This document shows, piece by piece, positions 50,042 through 54,811 of a DNA stretch of 54,811 bases. The stretch is from Gammaproteobacteria bacterium 45_16_T64 (GTDB lineage Bacteria > Pseudomonadota > Gammaproteobacteria > Pseudomonadales > Ketobacteraceae): positions 8,420 through 63,230 of the forward strand of contig MABD01000053.1 of NCBI GenBank assembly GCA_002162955.1, written 5' to 3'. The notes beneath the pieces were generated by a model. It searched no databases. It was not told where the DNA came from and was given only the letters and a program-made list of their open reading frames with translations. The stretch's first letter is position 1; every line of letters begins with the position of its first letter. Made by a program: the position numbers and the translations under genes.

Positions 50042-51846
50042 ATCAAGCACTTACGACCGAAAATCCTAAAGAACAGCCGTCAGCACTAGCACAAGATAGC
50101 CAGTTTCTTCGAACCACTTTCAAAAATCGTAACAGTATTTGGTGCCGAGTGTTGGTTCAACAACTGCAGACCATAGGTGTCAAGCATGCGGTGCTTTGTA
50201 TTGGCGGTCGATCTGCTGCACTGGCGACTGTTTTCGATACACACCCCGATATTGACAACATGGTGTTTAATGACGAACGATCGGGCGCATTTTATGCACT
50301 AGGCCTCGCAAAAATGTCCAAGCAACCCGTCGCGATATGCACAACATCTGGCAGTGCAGTTGCCAATCTCCTACCGGCTCTTGTTGAAGCGTATGCCTGC
50401 AAAGTGCCTCTTATTCTATTGACCTGCGACCGACCGACGCTGATTCGACATTCCGGTGCCCCGCAATGCACAGATCATCTGGGTCTTTGTGGGGCGAGTG
50501 TAGAAGCCGCTATCGACTTGCCCGATCCTGATGTGTCTGTTGCCGGACTCATTAGCCTTAAAGCGACATTGACGACGCTCTTCAAATACCTAAGCTCGCC
50601 TGACACAGTGGGGCCGTTGCACATTAATATTCCCCAACATGGCCAAGCGACGAGCACTGACCCAGAACTTGACTGGACTGCGCCTGATCTTGAATTGAGT
50701 TGGTTTCTGCCGCCAGTCACACCGCAATATACAACCTACCAACAGCCGGCAAACAAAAACGACAAAAACAGCCAATGGCTTCGCCCATTAGATCTGCGTG
50801 GTGGTATGAAGGGGCTAATCGTCATTGGCCCAGATGCCATGATAGAACCCGACCACATAAAACTATTAGCGGAACAATCCAACTTCCCTGTTGTAGCCGA
50901 TGTATCATCTGAATTAAGGCGGCCCAACACCCTCTCTACCCTCATATGGAACGGGGATATTGTGGTTTCATCTCCAGGCATAATTAGCCTAGCACCCGAT
51001 ATTATTATCCGTGTAGGTGAAGCACCGATCTCTCAATTGATGCAGCGTTATCTAGAATCTCGTCGTTGTCCCGTCGTGTTATTAGGTAGAAAAAAAGACA
51101 CCACGGACTATTTGAATCCAGAAGCCGTTCACTGCCCTACTGCATCCCATGCAATTGAAGACCTCGCTAACGCTCTAGCCACTGGCGATCAATCCTGGAC
51201 AAACCATTGGTTAACGGCGGCAGATTCCGCACAAAAAACAAAAGAAGATTTCCTATCCAGTTTATCGTGGAGCGAATGCCTGGCCGCCCGGAAGGTTTGT
51301 ATGGCGACAGGATTCAGTGTCTTTCACGCAGCGAATTCCATGTCGATTCGTCATGCCAACGTATTCTGTGATGCCAACAATCAGCCACAACGCTTCCTCG
51401 TTAACCGAGGTGTGAGTGGTATAGATGGCACCATCAGCACTTTTCTAGGGGCACTACAATCTTGTTCGGGTCATGGCTTGCTCCTAATGGGCGACCAGGC
51501 CGCAGCTCACGACATTGCTGCCTTACATATCGCGACAGGAACCAAACTGCGGGGCACTATATGCATCATGAATAATGAAGGCAGCGCAATTTTCGATTTA
51601 CTGTCATGTCACACCGTAAGCAATTACACACACACCATTCGCAACAAGCCAAATATGAATTTCGAACGTATCAGCGCTGCTTTTGACATTGCGTATCGGC
51701 GCTGCACAAATGAAGAAGAACTGATTTCTGGTCTTGACCAAAGCCTAGGGCTTGACGCACTGACAGTATTAGAGATTTGCGTACCGCCCGGCTCCCTTCA
51801 AAACGACTTGCCCTGGCTCTATGCTGCCATGAGGATGACACAATGA
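50038..51846 (+). CDS. MenD-like thiamine diphosphate enzyme
   Basis: 602 residues. The N-terminal pyrimidine domain has NDERSGAFYALGLAKMSKQP, where Glu is the catalytic residue, and CTTSGSAVANLLPALVEA. The middle and C-terminal part have NRGVSGIDGTISTFLG and the diphosphate motif GDQAAAHD ... NNEG, all close to MenD (menaquinone SEPHCHC synthase). GDQ replaces the usual GDL/GDG. No other men gene is near, so it may act on another 2-oxo acid acceptor pair in this operon. Confidence 0.75.
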   Translation: MNQALTTENPKEQPSALAQDSQFLRTTFKNRNSIWCRVLVQQLQTIGVKHAVLCIGGRSAALATVFDTHPDIDNMVFNDERSGAFYALGLAKMSKQPVAICTTSGSAVANLLPALVEAYACKVPLILLTCDRPTLIRHSGAPQCTDHLGLCGASVEAAIDLPDPDVSVAGLISLKATLTTLFKYLSSPDTVGPLHINIPQHGQATSTDPELDWTAPDLELSWFLPPVTPQYTTYQQPANKNDKNSQWLRPLDLRGGMKGLIVIGPDAMIEPDHIKLLAEQSNFPVVADVSSELRRPNTLSTLIWNGDIVVSSPGIISLAPDIIIRVGEAPISQLMQRYLESRRCPVVLLGRKKDTTDYLNPEAVHCPTASHAIEDLANALATGDQSWTNHWLTAADSAQKTKEDFLSSLSWSECLAARKVCMATGFSVFHAANSMSIRHANVFCDANNQPQRFLVNRGVSGIDGTISTFLGALQSCSGHGLLLMGDQAAAHDIAALHIATGTKLRGTICIMNNEGSAIFDLLSCHTVSNYTHTIRNKPNMNFERISAAFDIAYRRCTNEEELISGLDQSLGLDALTVLEICVPPGSLQNDLPWLYAAMRMTQ

Positions 51847-52910
51847 ACGAAATAGCCGACCCGATAAAATCCCTGCCCGACATTCAAAGTCTTTCACCTG
51901 AATCTGCGTTAACGTCATCCATCTGGATTCGCAGCAATCTTCGGCCAAAATTACTGAAAGACTTCACGGCACAATTTGACGCTACGCCAACATCAAAAAT
52001 TAGAAGCACTCAATTGGATAGAATCACATCTCAGATTGATCAGCTTGATCACTATGCCGCGACACTTGATCAACGCATTTTTGACAACTCACCACCAACA
52101 CCTGCACAACACTGGAAAGCAGAATATAGCGTACTGCAAAAACAAGGCAATGATTTTATCTCAGCAGAATCCCCGCTCTTCTTTTCTGCTGAATCCTTGA
52201 CTAATGTTCACGGCCCAGTGATGTTATTTCATTTGGCCACACTGGCTGAAGAATTATTGCTCACGGGAGAGCACATCATTAGCTTGCGAAAAGCAATCTT
52301 CAAAAAACTGGTCACCAACGAAATGTCTCTATTCGTGTGTGACGCCGCCAAGGGATTTCCAGATTCTATTGCCGATAAAATCAAACAATCCTCGATCTCA
52401 GGAAAGTTCGCTCTTAATAGTGGCCGAGTATTGAATTTTATCGGTGTTGCCATTCCCAATAAACCCGTAACACGTTTTGCTCATTTCAATTCATTTACCA
52501 TGAACCTAATGCCACCTGGGTTAGAGGTAACACAACAACATCACCTTTTTCGATTACAACTCGAGTCAAAAGTCACCGCACTGGATATTCCCCGCGGTGG
52601 TTTCAGCCCAGCTTCCAGCTTAATGACGATGCTTGATATCTGGATGATTATGATATTAAGCACCCCGACTGAATCCAAGACGCGACTACTCCTAAGCATC
52701 AATAAGCTCGATATTCTACCCGACCCTGAACGTCAATTAATCTCCGGAGTCTCCGCGGAAGTTATTATGGACACCAGTAGATCCCGTGCATTACCCGGGG
52801 GATTACACATGGTACCCACCAAAATGCGCTTTTCTCCTATTGACGATAACTGGTCGCTCGCACAAATTGCGGCTGGGGGACAGCCCTACTACCACTTTGC
52901 CAATCGGTAG
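51843..52910 (+). CDS. Unknown protein, third gene of the pyruvyltransferase-MenD-like operon
   Basis: 355 residues, starting at the ATG that overlaps the previous stop (ATGA). No signal peptide or clear membrane helix. Visible parts are a helical first third, FHLATLAEELLLTGEHIISLRKAIF near residue 140, and a later beta-rich part ending LPGGLHMVPTKMRFSPIDDNW. I recognise no family or catalytic motif. Its coupling to the MenD-like gene implies a shared pathway. Confidence 0.65.
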   Translation: MNEIADPIKSLPDIQSLSPESALTSSIWIRSNLRPKLLKDFTAQFDATPTSKIRSTQLDRITSQIDQLDHYAATLDQRIFDNSPPTPAQHWKAEYSVLQKQGNDFISAESPLFFSAESLTNVHGPVMLFHLATLAEELLLTGEHIISLRKAIFKKLVTNEMSLFVCDAAKGFPDSIADKIKQSSISGKFALNSGRVLNFIGVAIPNKPVTRFAHFNSFTMNLMPPGLEVTQQHHLFRLQLESKVTALDIPRGGFSPASSLMTMLDIWMIMILSTPTESKTRLLLSINKLDILPDPERQLISGVSAEVIMDTSRSRALPGGLHMVPTKMRFSPIDDNWSLAQIAAGGQPYYHFANR

Positions 52911-52936
52911 GGCAGCCCCCCTAGCGTCCTGTATTT

Positions 52937-54454
52937 TCAGGTCGACTTAGGCAACCCATCACCTTGCTCTATCACACTAAACCCTAGGGAGTCGCTAGAC
53001 TCCTGAAGCAGGGTTGCCATCGTATCTGAGCGCTGACGATTTCTCTCTGCTTTGTTCACCGCCGCATCTCCTGCCAAAATAGATGCCATACAGCCGGACA
53101 CCACTGGGCAAGCCATCGATGTACCACTCAGCTGACCATATAGATTGTCGGGAATCGTGGAGATAACACCCACACCAGGCCCGATATAATCCACCTGCTT
53201 CCCCACAGACGTAAAGGTTGCAAGACGGTTATTCGCATCAGACCCTTCGTCACTGGAGAGATCCACTTCCGGTTGCGAGCCAGTCGGCACAGTACCCACT
53301 CGCCCCATCGCAGAAATAGCCACGGTATTGGGAAAAGCCGCCGGGTAACCAACCTCTCCGCCATAATTATTATTGCCAGCGGCAATGACAAGCGTACCGC
53401 TATTTCTCGCATGCTCGATAGCTTCCTCCAGCAACATATCGTTATCACTGACACCAAGACTTAAATTAAGAACATCGCACTGATCACTAACCCCAACGCT
53501 CACGGCCTTGGCAATATCAAAGCCCGCCGCATCAGAACTTCCTTTTCCAAATACGCGATAAGATCGCAGTGCCACTCCAGGGGCGATGCCATCAATTTTC
53601 CCATACGCGCCAGTGATACCCGCAACATGAGTACCGTGAGGATCACCATTGCTACCATAATCACCCGGGGACTCACCCTTAACAAGGTTCTCACCACCAA
53701 TGAGGTTTAAGCCCTCATGTTGACTGACACCGGTATCCACTATGCCGACAACAATCCCCAAACTAGTATCAAAGCTAGGGTCTGGGTACAGAGTTCGTAC
53801 GCTATCACAGTAATCGGTATTTACCGCATCCATCGTAATATTCATCTGCGCTTGCGTCGCCACGTTAAGTTCATTGACGCCCCAATAAATAGGTAGATCA
53901 CTGGAAGGAATCACCAACAACTGAGGTATTTTTGGCAATTTTTTAGACCACGTTAACGTTGCTCCCCCCTGTGAGTCCGTCGTTCCGGTTGATCCTTTTT
54001 TATTGGCGAAATCAAAATAAGCAATAACAGAAGCATCCGGTATACCCTCTCCCGTCGTAGCATCCGTTACCGTAATCGACAATTTAATAAAATCAGAATC
54101 GACACTTTCTGACAATGTGTCGCTTAATGCCTGCTTTGGTTGCATGTTGCTGGCACCAACTCCACAAGTTCTATAACGACCCGCCTTAACAAGACGAAAA
54201 TCAGACGTCATTTCACTCGCGGCATACTTATCACCCAATATTTTTTCCATTTCGATAAGTTTTGGACCACCCTCACATACAGAATCGATCACTTTAATAA
54301 GGTGCCGGTTCCCCTCAATTTCAATATGCATTTCATGATGACCTGACTCGAGTTCTTGATGGGGAAAGTCGTGCATGCTCCCGCCAGCGTTATCATCCGT
54401 TTTTTCAATAAATCCACTTTTTGGTAGTAACACATAATGATCCGTATCGAGCAT
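52937..54454 (-). CDS. Subtilisin-family serine protease (S8)
   Basis: 505 residues. The catalytic triad is clear: DTG in VGIVDTGVSQHEG near residue 240, HGTHVAG near 273 and GTSMACPVVSG near 445, with the oxyanion Asn in AAGNNNYGG. The N-terminal ~120 residues are a prodomain or binding region, followed by a Big-type beta domain (TVTDATTGEGIPDASV) near 150-200. No signal peptide is obvious. It could mature a peptide of this locus; that is inference from position only. It converges on the MenD-like operon. Confidence 0.82.
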   Translation of the reverse strand: MLDTDHYVLLPKSGFIEKTDDNAGGSMHDFPHQELESGHHEMHIEIEGNRHLIKVIDSVCEGGPKLIEMEKILGDKYAASEMTSDFRLVKAGRYRTCGVGASNMQPKQALSDTLSESVDSDFIKLSITVTDATTGEGIPDASVIAYFDFANKKGSTGTTDSQGGATLTWSKKLPKIPQLLVIPSSDLPIYWGVNELNVATQAQMNITMDAVNTDYCDSVRTLYPDPSFDTSLGIVVGIVDTGVSQHEGLNLIGGENLVKGESPGDYGSNGDPHGTHVAGITGAYGKIDGIAPGVALRSYRVFGKGSSDAAGFDIAKAVSVGVSDQCDVLNLSLGVSDNDMLLEEAIEHARNSGTLVIAAGNNNYGGEVGYPAAFPNTVAISAMGRVGTVPTGSQPEVDLSSDEGSDANNRLATFTSVGKQVDYIGPGVGVISTIPDNLYGQLSGTSMACPVVSGCMASILAGDAAVNKAERNRQRSDTMATLLQESSDSLGFSVIEQGDGLPKST

Positions 54455-54811
54455 AATTATTGAACTCCTTTTGCGCTGTAAAAAATTGGCAGAGCATGGC
54501 TCTCAAAATTAACCATAGCACACTGAATTGAATCGCTAAGGTAGTGCTACGTTTTTCAGTGATCGCTTACCTTTTATGCACGTTGTAATAGAAAGTAATA
54601 ATTTTGTTTAACAATATAGCTAGCCTTTCTTATGACGAGGAAAAAACTCAACTCCCTCCTTTTTTGTTTACTCAACGCTTACAACCGAGGCAAGACCTAT
54701 GTGTACAAATTTTTCGATAACAGCAGAACCAACTGACACAAAATCCCCCAAAGTGGTCTGGCTACACTAACCCGGACACTCAATTTCATTTAAACTATGA
54801 ATAGAAATTGA
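54455..54811. other. Gene-poor right end with one degenerate TGTAAT repeat
   Basis: No convincing gene in 357 bp. TGTAAT-N4-AGTAAT at 54584-54599 keeps the 10-bp period with one mismatch and lies about 130 bp upstream of the subtilase. A 23-codon frame (54699-54770) with GAGG upstream opens MCTNFSITAE, like the start of choloylglycine-hydrolase-type enzymes, but stops early. Confidence 0.35.

Overview
The window looks like chromosomal DNA of a gammaproteobacterium, probably marine or environmental. The reasons are moderate GC with AT-rich accessory stretches, a thioredoxin-type arsenate reductase, a CobN/ChlD-type cobalamin operon and a proteobacterial-style integron cassette array. The genus cannot be fixed from the sequence. 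No rRNA, tRNA or CRISPR array was seen.

Layout. (1) 1-8.1 kb, minus strand: modA-modB-modC (molybdate uptake), then a fused TVP38 membrane/flavoprotein disulfide reductase gene, arsM, arsC, pstS and pstC, the last cut by the window edge. This joins arsenic detoxification to phosphate-type uptake. (2) 8.2-9.9 kb: a small unknown gene and pyruvate kinase. (3) 10.2-27.7 kb, plus strand: one long cobalamin operon: chlID, cobO, cobB/cbiA, a Ni/Co permease, cbiD, cobK, cbiX, cobH, cobL, cobI, cbiG, cobJ, cobM, cobW, cobN. The chelatase ATPase and VWA parts are in two frames joined at a nine-A run with a hairpin behind it, so a -1 frameshift probably makes both subunits from one gene. A fatty acid hydroxylase/sterol desaturase-like gene follows. 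(4) 28.5-33.5 kb, minus strand: eight cassette-type ORFs (DUF4288-like, Imm8-like, DUF3885-like, membrane, secreted and unknown proteins) separated by eight attC-like sites. No integrase is seen, so this is a CALIN (attC cluster lacking an integrase). It ends at a 5' fragment of a group II intron, next to a truncated SDR gene. (5) 33.8-42.1 kb: a fatty acid desaturase with a divergent AraC regulator, an SPFH protein and partner, an ArsR regulator with a sterol-desaturase-like gene, a CheD-like protein, a secreted pectate-lyase-like beta-helix protein and a permuted NlpC/P60-like hydrolase.

(6) 42.2-54.5 kb is the most unusual part and may be a new RiPP-like biosynthetic locus. A 68-residue peptide has a nitrile-hydratase-like leader and a C-terminal core holding ACASVG twice. 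A strong terminator separates it from a ferritin-fold diiron enzyme gene in the same direction. Around this pair are two paralogous ~230-residue proteins, each with two copies of a motif like that leader, an SDR-methyltransferase fusion, an FHA-winged-helix regulator and an operon of pyruvyltransferase-like, MenD-like and unknown proteins. A subtilase ends the region. Four perfect TGTAAT-N4-TGTAAT direct repeats, all with a 10-bp period, lie in the intergenic gaps between 43.2 and 46.1 kb and may be the operators of the FHA-winged-helix protein.

Functions come from reading motifs and context only. No database search was run.
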